This document shows, piece after piece, positions 27,025 through 34,666 of a stretch of 64,000 nucleotides of DNA. The notes under the pieces are model-generated. The model did no database searches and was not told where the DNA came from. It saw nothing but the letters and a program-made list of their open reading frames with translations. This DNA is from an uncultured Bacillota bacterium (lineage in GTDB: Bacteria; Bacillota; Clostridia; Peptostreptococcales; Anaerovoracaceae), in the NCBI GenBank assembly GCA_927441425.1, contig CAKMKG010000007.1, positions 62,001-126,000 of the forward strand, read 5' to 3'. Position 1 is the first letter of the stretch, and every line of letters begins with the position of its first letter. The position numbers were made by a program, and so were the translations under genes.

Positions 27025-28974
27025 ATGAAAGGCTATACTAGCGACACGATTAGAAACGTTGCACTTGTAGGACACGGGGGATGTGGAAAAACTACATTAT
27101 TAGAAGCCGCATTACTTGCTACAGGAGTAATTAACAGACTAGGTAAGGTAGAGGACGGAAACACGGTATCTGATTACGACAAGATGGAAATTGAAAAGGG
27201 CTACTCAATCAGTGCGTCCATCGTGCCGGTTGAATACAATAAGGTTAAGATTAATTTTATTGATACTCCGGGATATTTCGATTTTATCGGAGAAGTAAAC
27301 TCAGCTATGAGAGCAGTGGAAGCTGCGGTCGTCGTTGTAGATGCTTCTTCAGGGATTCAGGTCGGCACTGAAAAGGGCTGGAATTCCTGTAAAGAATACA
27401 ATAAGCCTACCTTCATACTCATTAATAAGATTGACAAAGAAAATGTAGACGTTGACAAGGTAATCGAAGACCTGAAAAACAAATTTGGAACTTCCGTTGT
27501 GCAGCTATCTGAGAAGGACACCCTGATTGAAGCGGTTGCGGAAAGTGATGAAGAGCTTTTAGAGAAGTTTTTTGGAGGAGAAGAATTTACCGAAGAAGAG
27601 TTTAATCGTGGACTGGCAGCCGGTATTGCTGCTGGAAACATCGTTCCTGTGATGACCTGCTGTGCAATGGATGGCAAAGGCATCAAGGAATTCATGGACA
27701 CTCTGATCAAGTATGTTCCAAAGGCAAAGGATCATGCTGAATATACGGGCTTGGATGCAAGGGATGCTGAAATCGTCAGAAAATGCGATCCGTCGGCACC
27801 GGTGTCCGCGTTTGTTTTCAAGACAATTGCAGACCCATTCGTAGGAAAGATCTCCTTGATGAAGGTGATCTCCGGTAAATTACACGGTGGAACAGAAATG
27901 TTGAATACAAGAACGGAAAAGCCGGAAAAACTGGGTGGTCTGTTCTACTTGAGAGGAAAGACACAGGCAGAGGCGGATACTGTTGAAGCTGGCGATATCG
28001 TGGCTGCTGCAAAATTGCAGTTTACACAGACGGGCGATACGCTCTGTGAAAAGGCAAACTTTATTAAATATCCACCGGTCGCATTCCCGGAACCGTCCCT
28101 TTACATGGCTGTCGAACCAAAGGCAAAGGGCGATGATGAAAAAATCAGCTCCGGACTACACAAGCTGATGGAAGAAGACCCATCTTTTATATTGACGAGA
28201 AATACGGAAACCCACCAGACCCTTATCGGAGGGCAGGGTGAAATCCAGATCGGTATCATTACTGCAAAGCTGAAGGACAAGTTCGGCGTCGGAGTTGGTC
28301 TGGTAGAACAAAAAATCCCTTACAGAGAAACCATCAAAGGAAGCTCTGATGTACAAGGAAAGCATAAGAAGCAATCCGGTGGTGCGGGACAATATGGAGA
28401 CGTACACATCAAATTCTCGCCTTCTCAGGAAGTATTTGAGTTTGCAGAAGCACTTTTCGGTGGATCCGTTCCTAAGAACTATGTCCCCGCCGTTGAAAAA
28501 GGCTTGAGAGAATCCATGGAAAAAGGACCACTTGCCGGTTTCCCTGTAGTAAACGTAAAAGCTGTATTCTATGACGGTTCGTACCATGATGTTGACTCCA
28601 ATGAAATGGCATTCAAAATTGCTGCCTCCCTTGCGTTCAAGAAGGGCATCGTAGAAGCGAAGCCAATTCTGCTGGAACCGGTCATGCATGTTGAGGTTAT
28701 GGTACCGGATGAATACATGGGCGACATTATGGGTGATATGAACAAGAGAAGAGGAAAGATCCTCGGTATGGAACCGCAGCAGGGCGGCGGTCAGAAGGTC
28801 CTTGCGGAAGCTCCTCAGGCAGAAATGTTCAAATATGCCATTACCCTTCGCTCCATGACCCAAGCGAGAGGAAGCTTCGTCATGAGATTTGAGCGGTACG
28901 ATGAGGTTCCTGCACATCTTGCAGAGAAGATCATCGCAGAGCATAAGAAAGCAGATGAAGAAGCACATTCTTAA
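27025..28974 (+). CDS. Elongation factor G-like GTPase
   Basis: A 649-residue translational GTPase of the EF-G-like group, shorter than canonical EF-G (about 690). G1 is GHGGCGKTT rather than the AHIDAGKTT of true EF-G. G3 is DTPGYFDF and G4 is NKID. Domains II-V follow, ending in the RGKILGMEPQ and PQAEMFKYAITLRSMTQARG segments. It is not in a str operon, so it is probably a paralog of a housekeeping FusA encoded elsewhere. Its function is unknown. The chosen start follows GGGAGGTCTGAAC; the frame is open further upstream through the promoter. A terminator follows. Confidence 0.88.
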   Translation: MKGYTSDTIRNVALVGHGGCGKTTLLEAALLATGVINRLGKVEDGNTVSDYDKMEIEKGYSISASIVPVEYNKVKINFIDTPGYFDFIGEVNSAMRAVEAAVVVVDASSGIQVGTEKGWNSCKEYNKPTFILINKIDKENVDVDKVIEDLKNKFGTSVVQLSEKDTLIEAVAESDEELLEKFFGGEEFTEEEFNRGLAAGIAAGNIVPVMTCCAMDGKGIKEFMDTLIKYVPKAKDHAEYTGLDARDAEIVRKCDPSAPVSAFVFKTIADPFVGKISLMKVISGKLHGGTEMLNTRTEKPEKLGGLFYLRGKTQAEADTVEAGDIVAAAKLQFTQTGDTLCEKANFIKYPPVAFPEPSLYMAVEPKAKGDDEKISSGLHKLMEEDPSFILTRNTETHQTLIGGQGEIQIGIITAKLKDKFGVGVGLVEQKIPYRETIKGSSDVQGKHKKQSGGAGQYGDVHIKFSPSQEVFEFAEALFGGSVPKNYVPAVEKGLRESMEKGPLAGFPVVNVKAVFYDGSYHDVDSNEMAFKIAASLAFKKGIVEAKPILLEPVMHVEVMVPDEYMGDIMGDMNKRRGKILGMEPQQGGGQKVLAEAPQAEMFKYAITLRSMTQARGSFVMRFERYDEVPAHLAEKIIAEHKKADEEAHS

Positions 28975-28998
28975 GAGCAAAAGAATCATATCAATTAG

Positions 28999-29031
28999 AG
29001 ACCAGAGTGATCATAAACTCTGGTCTTTTTA
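28999..29031 (+). terminator. Terminator after the EF-G-like gene
   Basis: AGACCAGAGT (28999-29008) pairs with ACTCTGGTCT (29017-29026), followed by TTTT. Confidence 0.92.
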
Positions 29032-29040
29032 TTCAAGGGG

Positions 29041-29057
29041 AAGTGGCGCAGCCACTT
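29041..29057 (+). repeat. AAGTGGC/GCCACTT hairpin, copy 1
   Basis: AAGTGGC-gca-GCCACTT. The same 7-bp stem with another loop occurs at 39033-39050. Both copies sit beside a standard terminator in an intergenic gap. Confidence 0.5.
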
Positions 29058-29070
29058 TTGTTGAAACATA

Positions 29071-29099
29071 TTGAACACCAGTTCTTTTTATGCTAAGAT
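29071..29099 (+). promoter_or_regulatory. Promoter of radA
   Basis: TTGAAC (29071-29076), a 17-bp spacer and TAAGAT (29094-29099). Confidence 0.55.
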
Positions 29100-29110
29100 T
29101 ATATATGACG

Positions 29111-29183
29111 AAAATCTACAAATCGAAGATTTGAGATTTTCCAGCATAAATTCTGTCAACGGTACTTAAGCACCGGACAGAAT
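29111..29183 (+). promoter_or_regulatory. Two-hairpin 5' leader of radA
   Basis: Hairpin 1 pairs AAAATCT-CAAATC (29111-29124, one bulged A) with GATTTG-AGATTTT (29128-29140). Hairpin 2 pairs ATTCTGTC (29150-29157) with GACAGAAT (29176-29183) and has an inner GGT/ACC. Hairpin 2 ends about seven bases before the AAAAGGAGGTG ribosome-binding site. No named riboswitch class is recognised. Confidence 0.5.
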
Positions 29184-29202
29184 GTTAAAAGGAGGTGCCT
29201 AT

Positions 29203-30597
29203 ATGAGCAAGAAAGCAAAAACGGTTTTTGTTTGTCAAGAGTGCGGATACGAAAGCCCAAAATGGCAGGGGCAATGCATTTGCGGACAATGGAACACTAT
29301 GATTGAAGAAAAAGTAGTCGAAAGCAAAGAGAATGACAAGAGGAGCAGAGGCATCTCCGGCGATCGGATCAAAGCCAGTAGACTCTCTGAGATTAAGTCG
29401 GGAAATGAGACGCGGATCGATACGGGCATCGGCGAATTGAACAGAGTATTGGGTGGAGGTTTGGTGAAAGGCTCCTTAACCCTGATTTCAGGGGAACCGG
29501 GCATTGGTAAATCTACAATTATCATACAAGCTGCAGCGAAAATTGCGGAGAACTGTGGAAAGGTGCTGTATGTAACCGGCGAAGAATCTGCAGAGCAGAT
29601 TAAAATGCGGGCCGACAGGGTCTGCAAAGGCAATTTGGATCAATTGTTTCTTTTGGCTGAAACAAACATAGAGAATATTATCCACGTTCAAGAGGAACTT
29701 GAACCTGCATTTTTAATCATTGACTCCATCCAGACCATGTACTCGGATGATTTAGAATCCGCACCGGGGAGCGTATCTCAGGTGAGAGCCTGTGGTAATG
29801 AGTTGATGAAAATTGGAAAGGGTAAGAATATCCCGGTTTTTATCGTTGCCCATGTAACAAAAAATGGTGACCTTGCCGGTCCCAAAATCATAGAGCATCT
29901 GGTGGATTGCGTTCTGAATTTCAACGGAGAAAGAGATCAAGAACTGCGGATTTTAAGGGCCTACAAGAACCGGTTTGGAACGACCAGTGAAATTGGTGCC
30001 TTTGAAATGACGGAAGAGGGATTGACGGAGATTCAAAATCTGTCCAAGACCTTTCTGGAAGGAATGGAGGATGGCGCGGAGGGCGCCATGGCCACTGCGA
30101 TTTATGAGGGGACTCGCCCGCTGCTTTTAGAGGTTCAGGCCTTGACATCTCCTACCAATATTGGCTTTGCCAGAAGAACTGCAATCGGCGTAGAGCTTTC
30201 CAGATTAAATATGATTCTCGCGGTTCTGGAAAGGAAAGCAGGCTTGACCCTGATCAACCAGGATGTTTATGTTAATATTGTCGGTGGATTGAAACCTGAC
30301 GGAACCTCGATCGACCTAGCCGTTGCATTAGCCATCTATTCTACGTGTAAAGGATTAAAAGGATCCGGCAAAGTTCTGGCCATCGGCGAAATCGGTCTCA
30401 CCGGGGATTTGCGTTCCATACAGAACGCAGATAAAATTGTAAGAGAGGCCGCCCGCTTAGGATTTACAAGAGTGATTATGCCGCAAAAAAATGCCGCCAG
30501 ATTTACAGATATCCCTGACGGCATAAAGGTGGTCGGTGTGAACAGTCTGAGAGAAGCGATACAGATTGTTCAACAGCCTTTGGGAAGGAATGATTAA
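29203..30597 (+). CDS. radA: DNA repair protein RadA (Sms)
   Basis: RecA-like ATPase that helps branch migration in recombinational repair. The N-terminal zinc finger is CQECGYESPKWQGQCICGQW, the Walker A is GEPGIGKS, and the RadA-specific KNRFG motif is present. A Lon-protease-like C-terminal domain follows (GGLKPDGTSIDLAVALAI, AIGEIGLTGDLR). Length is 464 residues. The start with GGAGGTGCCTAT spacing is strong. In Bacillus radA sits beside disA and yacL; here no disA is present and yacL is 12 kb away. Confidence 0.96.
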   Translation: MSKKAKTVFVCQECGYESPKWQGQCICGQWNTMIEEKVVESKENDKRSRGISGDRIKASRLSEIKSGNETRIDTGIGELNRVLGGGLVKGSLTLISGEPGIGKSTIIIQAAAKIAENCGKVLYVTGEESAEQIKMRADRVCKGNLDQLFLLAETNIENIIHVQEELEPAFLIIDSIQTMYSDDLESAPGSVSQVRACGNELMKIGKGKNIPVFIVAHVTKNGDLAGPKIIEHLVDCVLNFNGERDQELRILRAYKNRFGTTSEIGAFEMTEEGLTEIQNLSKTFLEGMEDGAEGAMATAIYEGTRPLLLEVQALTSPTNIGFARRTAIGVELSRLNMILAVLERKAGLTLINQDVYVNIVGGLKPDGTSIDLAVALAIYSTCKGLKGSGKVLAIGEIGLTGDLRSIQNADKIVREAARLGFTRVIMPQKNAARFTDIPDGIKVVGVNSLREAIQIVQQPLGRND

Positions 30598-30604
30598 GTA
30601 CTCG

Positions 30605-30629
30605 GAATCCCTTTCATGCAAAGGGATTC
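30605..30629. terminator. Hairpin between convergent radA and the Arg-tail gene
   Basis: A perfect 10-bp stem, GAATCCCTTT with AAAGGGATTC, around catgc. No T-run follows on either strand, so termination is plausible but not certain. Its right end touches the stop codon of the minus-strand gene. Confidence 0.55.
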
Positions 30630-31006
30630 TACCAATAATACCTTCGTCGTCGTCGTCTTCTTCTTCCTCTGCCAAATAGCTCATTTAGGAAGATAATGGT
30701 GACCAGGTCCTGTAAAGCACCGCCCCTGTAATACTGCTGTGCCTCAACGACATTTTCAGTCATATTGTAAGCAGCAGCCGCTTCATAGGACATTCCCTGA
30801 TAGTGGTCCAGCTCCGCCAGATCGGGATGTATTCTGCACACATCCTCATAAATGCGATCTGAGATCTGTCTGACCATATCTTGATCCGGCATTCCGTTGT
30901 CGTATGCATCCATCTCATCGCATGCCATCATGGCAAATGGCTGGATTTTGTAATAGACATCCGGATAGACGCACTGATAGTACATTTTTTCTTCTTGCAT
31001 ATACAC
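30629..31006 (-). CDS. Conserved small protein with arginine-rich C terminus
   Basis: A 125-residue soluble protein of unknown function. The N-terminal half is rich in Tyr, Met, Asp and Glu (YYQCVYPDVYYKIQPF). The centre holds YQGMSYEAAAAYNMTENVVE. The C terminus ends in a run of about ten arginines and YYW. The run is encoded by tandem AGA and CGA triplets, which may vary in copy number. The start is GTG at 31006 or ATG at 31000; a GGAGGAT ribosome-binding site spaces better to GTG. I recall similar proteins only as uncharacterised clostridial ones. A nucleic-acid contact by the Arg tail is a guess. Confidence 0.7.
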   Translation of the reverse strand: MYMQEEKMYYQCVYPDVYYKIQPFAMMACDEMDAYDNGMPDQDMVRQISDRIYEDVCRIHPDLAELDHYQGMSYEAAAAYNMTENVVEAQQYYRGGALQDLVTIIFLNELFGRGRRRRRRRRYYW

Positions 31007-31099
31007 GATAATAGATCCTCCGTTCCTATGATATCAAACTTTATTATAATATGTAGATCAAAGCGAAAACGTTATTATTTTTTAAAATAAGGATTTACA

Positions 31100-31825
31100 A
31101 TGATGAATCAGCAATTTATTCGTGGGATCAAGCTGCATAAAGAGAAACTAGGACTGGAACCCTATGTGGCAGGGCTTGCGGTCCTAAAGGATCTGGACAG
31201 CCTGGAACTAGAGAAACCGGTAACCTTTTTCATCGGTGAGAATGGGACGGGAAAATCGACACTGCTGGAAGCCATTGCAGTGGGATACGGCTTCAATCCG
31301 GAGGGGGGATCCAAAAACTTCAACTTTTCCTCCTGGGAAACCCATTCCAATTTAAATCAATATATCACCATCGTCAAGGGAATCAGGCAGCCAAAAGACG
31401 GTTTTTTTCTCAGAGCGGAAAGCTTTTATAATGTGGCAACGGAAGTTGACAGGCTGGGTAATATTGAATCTTACGGTGGAAGATCCCTCCATGAACAATC
31501 CCATGGCGAAAGCTTTATGTCTCTGATCATCAACCGTTTTTGGGGAAATGGGATTTATATCCTTGATGAACCGGAGGCAGCGCTATCGCCCTCCCGTCAG
31601 ATGGCTCTGCTATGCCGTATTCATGATTTGGTAAAACAGGGATCTCAGTTTATCATTGCGACGCATTCCCCGATTCTCATGGCCTATCCCGATGCCGATA
31701 TCTATCTGGCTGATCAGGATCGGAAGATTACCTTGACAGGGTATAAGGAAACGGAGCATTATAAACTCACGAGAGACTTTATCAATCGACCCGAGCAGAT
31801 GCTTTCGTATTTATTTGAAGAGTAA
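31100..31825 (+). CDS. AAA family ATPase (ABC-like, single domain)
   Basis: A 241-residue ATPase with Walker A GENGTGKST, an ABC-like signature SHGES, Walker B GIYILDEPEAAL and a His-loop ATHSPILM. It lacks membrane domains and a coiled-coil insertion, so it is neither a transporter nor an SMC. It belongs to a widespread group of predicted ATPases of unknown role. The next gene (a GNAT acetyltransferase) starts about 15 bases later, so they are likely co-transcribed. Confidence 0.85.
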   Translation: MMNQQFIRGIKLHKEKLGLEPYVAGLAVLKDLDSLELEKPVTFFIGENGTGKSTLLEAIAVGYGFNPEGGSKNFNFSSWETHSNLNQYITIVKGIRQPKDGFFLRAESFYNVATEVDRLGNIESYGGRSLHEQSHGESFMSLIINRFWGNGIYILDEPEAALSPSRQMALLCRIHDLVKQGSQFIIATHSPILMAYPDADIYLADQDRKITLTGYKETEHYKLTRDFINRPEQMLSYLFEE

Positions 31826-31839
31826 GGAACGTGACTGAT

Positions 31840-32715
31840 ATGGAAATGAGGCTTGCAATTAAAGAAGACCTAGAAGGACTGAAAGAGATCTGGAAGAAGA
31901 GTTTCGGCGATGAAGACCGATTTATTGATCAATATTTTCGAAGCAGAGACTGGATCAATCAGACGGCGGTCTTGCTGCAGGACGGCAGGAGCGTATCCAT
32001 GCTGACGATGATCCCTGTGGATCTGATCGGAGCGCATGGTGAAAAATGCAGGGCAGCTATGATCTATGCCGTCGCAACCCATCCGGACTTTCAGAAACGT
32101 GGCTTTGCCGATCAGTTGATCGAATTCAGCAACAAAACCCTGCAGTCCAAACTCGTATCGGCAACCGTTCTTGTTCCGGCTACAGCGGAGCTGTTCCATT
32201 TTTACGAGAAACGCGGCTATCGAAACGGATTTTTCCTTCGGGAAGCTGTTCTGGATTGTAGGGAAATAAAAAAGCAAGCCGGTCCGAACCCACCGCCTTG
32301 CAGGATCACGCCAATCGAACCGTCAGAATATAATCGGCTAAGACGAGAGCAGCTAGCTGGGCAGTCATATCTTGACTATCGAGAGGAGGAAATATCCTTT
32401 CAGAGGATGCTGGCCCGGATGAATGGAGCAGATCTCTTCGCTATTGAAATCAAAGGAGTGGTAGGCTGTGCTTATGCAGAAAGGGTATCAAAGGAAGAAG
32501 TGATCCTAAAAGAGCTTCTGATCCCGGATCAGTATTTAACCGATTCATTGCATGGGCTATCGGAACTGCTTCCCGCAGAAAAATATACTGTCAGAACACC
32601 GTTCCATTCCGGCAAAATTCTTGGGGGCGCGGTTCGCCCTTTCGGAATGCTCCGGGTGAACGAGGCAGAGCTCTCCGTTAGTTTGAATTCTTATTTGGGA
32701 ATTGCCTACGATTAA
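31840..32715 (+). CDS. GNAT family N-acetyltransferase
   Basis: The N-terminal half is a GNAT domain: RLAIKEDLEGLKEIWKKSF, then IYAVATHPDFQKRGFADQLI (acetyl-CoA loop) and LVPATAELFHFYEKRGY. The second half, about residues 150-291, is a different fold, as in Eis-like two-domain GNATs. The substrate is unknown. An upstream GTG at 31831 is in frame but abuts the AAGGAA ribosome-binding site, so 31840 is preferred. Convergent with the nitroreductase gene only seven bases away. Confidence 0.8.
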   Translation: MEMRLAIKEDLEGLKEIWKKSFGDEDRFIDQYFRSRDWINQTAVLLQDGRSVSMLTMIPVDLIGAHGEKCRAAMIYAVATHPDFQKRGFADQLIEFSNKTLQSKLVSATVLVPATAELFHFYEKRGYRNGFFLREAVLDCREIKKQAGPNPPPCRITPIEPSEYNRLRREQLAGQSYLDYREEEISFQRMLARMNGADLFAIEIKGVVGCAYAERVSKEEVILKELLIPDQYLTDSLHGLSELLPAEKYTVRTPFHSGKILGGAVRPFGMLRVNEAELSVSLNSYLGIAYD

Positions 32716-32722
32716 GGAGCGG

Positions 32723-33478
32723 TTATTCAAAAGAATAACCGTCTGCTGCTTTCCTCCAAGTTCCTTCCTTTTGTTCATGCATTGCGCCGAGCTGAAAGTT
32801 GGCCATGGAGATTCCCAGATCGATGGTTTCTGCGCCATGATTCTTTTTCGTGATAAAAACCGTTAATCGGTTATCTTTAAACCGGTATCCGATGGGTTTT
32901 CCGTTTACTGCGGAGGGCGCAAGTCTGGCTGCTTCAATTCCGCTTACCACCCATGGAGGCAAGTTGCCATCCTGCTCCTTCAAAAGCTCGTCAAAAGTTT
33001 GCTTTCGGCCATTGAGCCGGGAGACGAGCTGCTCTTTTATACCCTTGCCCTGTGCCGTATTGCCGACCGCAATGACACATACCAGATCTTCCTCAGCTTT
33101 CATGTTGAGGGACTGCAGGCATTCCTTTCGATCATAGGTTCCGCTGATCCAGCAGGTTCCCAAACCCAGAGAGACGCATTCCAGAACGAGAAATTCTCCG
33201 TAATATCCGACACTGCGTTTCAGCTCCGGATCCCGCGTATTGCCAACCAATGCAATGAGGGAAGGCATTCCGGTGATCAGTCCGTAGGAGGCTTTAAAAC
33301 CGTTTAAAAAGCGATTTCCGTTTTCTATAAATTGAATATGAAGTCCGCTTTTTTCATTGATTTCATCGATCAGTGCCTTGATTTGAACTGTCTTTTGTGG
33401 CTCGATACTCTGCTTTTGATAAGACCTTCTTGAAGTTCTCTGTGTAATGGCTGTATGCCAGTTGCTTTGTAATTTCAT
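32723..33478 (-). CDS. Nitroreductase family protein
   Basis: A 251-residue FMN-dependent nitroreductase-like protein. It has the N-terminal TQRTSRRSYQKQSI motif, a central YYGEFLVLECVSLGLGTCWI and a C-terminal half starting at PPWVVSGIEAARLAPSAVNG, which repeats the fold as in TM1586-type nitroreductases. It probably reduces nitro or quinone compounds with NAD(P)H. The frame is open to 33556, but the extra N-terminal 26 residues lie over a palindromic operator. The conserved start at 33478 follows AGGGGAATGTTGAG. Confidence 0.82.
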   Translation of the reverse strand: MKLQSNWHTAITQRTSRRSYQKQSIEPQKTVQIKALIDEINEKSGLHIQFIENGNRFLNGFKASYGLITGMPSLIALVGNTRDPELKRSVGYYGEFLVLECVSLGLGTCWISGTYDRKECLQSLNMKAEEDLVCVIAVGNTAQGKGIKEQLVSRLNGRKQTFDELLKEQDGNLPPWVVSGIEAARLAPSAVNGKPIGYRFKDNRLTVFITKKNHGAETIDLGISMANFQLGAMHEQKEGTWRKAADGYSFE

Positions 33479-33500
33479 CTCAACATTCCCCTTTTTCACT

Positions 33501-33573
33501 GTTCGGTATTTCAACTGGATTACCGAATTATATTCGGTCCGGACAAACCTTTTCATTAATTTTGGATTTGTCC
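33501..33573 (-). promoter_or_regulatory. Operator region upstream of the nitroreductase gene
   Basis: A 17-bp palindrome, ACCGAAT-tat-ATTCGGT (33522-33538), contains TATAAT on the minus strand, and a third TTCGGT half-site is at 33502-33507. A second inverted repeat pairs GGACAAACC (33541-33549) with GGATTTGTCC (33564-33573). This fits repressor sites over a promoter; the regulator is unknown. Confidence 0.6.
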
Positions 33574-33750
33574 AGTAGTCCTTAATTATAATCCAAAATC
33601 AGGAAATTTTCAACCAGATTCATTCCAGCTTTGTTCTAATAAATGGTTGCTATGAATCAGGCATCCTTGTGCAAAATAATAGAATGGAAATTAACGAATA
33701 AAAATTAATCGTTATTTGTTAGAGCAAAGCAATCGTGAAAGGAGAAAGAG

Positions 33751-33894
33751 ATGTTTTGGATCAGCAGAAAAAAAGGAAATAAAAAAGAGGATGGCAAGTT
33801 TCATTCTAAGCACGTGAAGCATGATCCTCAAGGAGAAAGTGCCAGAGCTGTATTTGGCCTAAAAAAAGGCAGCCAATGGAAAGATGAACGATAA
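33751..33894 (+). CDS. 47-residue basic protein coupled to the HD-domain gene
   Basis: ATG 33751 to TAA 33894, preceded by the strong ribosome-binding site GAAAGGAGAAAGAG. The product is rich in Lys, His and Arg (FWISRKKGNKKEDG at the start, FGLKKGSQWKDER at the end) with no membrane helix. It overlaps the start of the next gene by 11 bases, which supports real translation and coupling. I do not recognise the family. Confidence 0.6.
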   Translation: MFWISRKKGNKKEDGKFHSKHVKHDPQGESARAVFGLKKGSQWKDER

Positions 33895-34510
33895 AAGAGA
33901 GAGGTTTAAAGAAATGCAGACGCATCTTCTAACAGATGATGCGCCGTCGGGATATTTCAATCGTATCAGTGAGATGGATTTTTTTAAGGAATATCCGTTC
34001 TCCATGCTGAACCGGCTGAAAGAGGTTCCCCAATCTCCAAAACACCATCCGGAAGGAAGTGTTTGGAACCATACGATGCTGGTCATCGACGAGGCTGCTC
34101 GGAAAAAGGAAAAAAGCGGAAACCCCCTCGCATTTATGCTGGCGGCGTTGCTGCATGATGTCGGGAAAGCGGAGACAACGAATTGCAGCAAGGGCCGTAT
34201 CACAGCCTATAACCATGAAACGGTAGGCGCACGGCAGGCAGAGTATTTTTTAAAGGAATTTCTGGAGGAGGAAATGCTGATTCATCGCATTGTCTCCTTG
34301 ATCCGATGGCATATGCAGATCCTTTTTGTAATTAAATCCATGCAGTTTGCTGATATAAATAGCATGGAGAAGGATATTGATTTGGAAGAAATTGCGTTGC
34401 TGGGATATTGCGACAGGGTGGGAAGGCTGAATGCGGACCGGTCAGCGGAACGGGATAATTCGGAACTGTTTCTTAAAAAGTGCCATGAATTTAAGGCAAA
34501 AACAAAATAG
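33884..34510 (+). CDS. HD domain phosphohydrolase
   Basis: A 208-residue HD-superfamily metal-dependent phosphohydrolase, with HHPEGSVWNHTM, the HD pair in LLHDVGKAETT, and a later HRIVSLIRWHM. The length and motif order resemble the HD domain of tRNA-nucleotidyltransferase-like or nucleotidase proteins rather than HD-GYP. The substrate is unknown. Its start lies inside the end of the 47-residue gene, so translation is probably coupled. Confidence 0.78.
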   Translation: MNDKRERFKEMQTHLLTDDAPSGYFNRISEMDFFKEYPFSMLNRLKEVPQSPKHHPEGSVWNHTMLVIDEAARKKEKSGNPLAFMLAALLHDVGKAETTNCSKGRITAYNHETVGARQAEYFLKEFLEEEMLIHRIVSLIRWHMQILFVIKSMQFADINSMEKDIDLEEIALLGYCDRVGRLNADRSAERDNSELFLKKCHEFKAKTK

Positions 34511-34546
34511 TTTTCAACAAAAGGATTACGCCAAATGTAAATTTGA

Positions 34547-34575
34547 TTGACAACTATTGTCGAAATAGGTAAATA
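34547..34575 (+). promoter_or_regulatory. Promoter of the transglycosylase gene with a possible Spo0A box
   Basis: TTGACA (34547-34552), a 17-bp spacer and TAAATA (34570-34575). TTGTCGAA (34557-34564) within the spacer matches the Spo0A-binding core TGTCGAA. A site between -35 and -10 would normally repress. Further TATAAT-like boxes lie at about 34580-34597. Confidence 0.5.
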
Positions 34576-34666
34576 TGATGTATAATTCCGTTATAATAGA
34601 TAATAAAAAAATTGGATAAAGCATTTCATTTATTAAGCAAATTCAATTCTTGAAAGGTTGGATGGT

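Noticed and set aside
33751-34510. Toxin-antitoxin pair made of the small basic protein and the HD protein
   Set aside because: The gene overlap fits, but neither product matches a known toxin or antitoxin family and there is no upstream operator palindrome.
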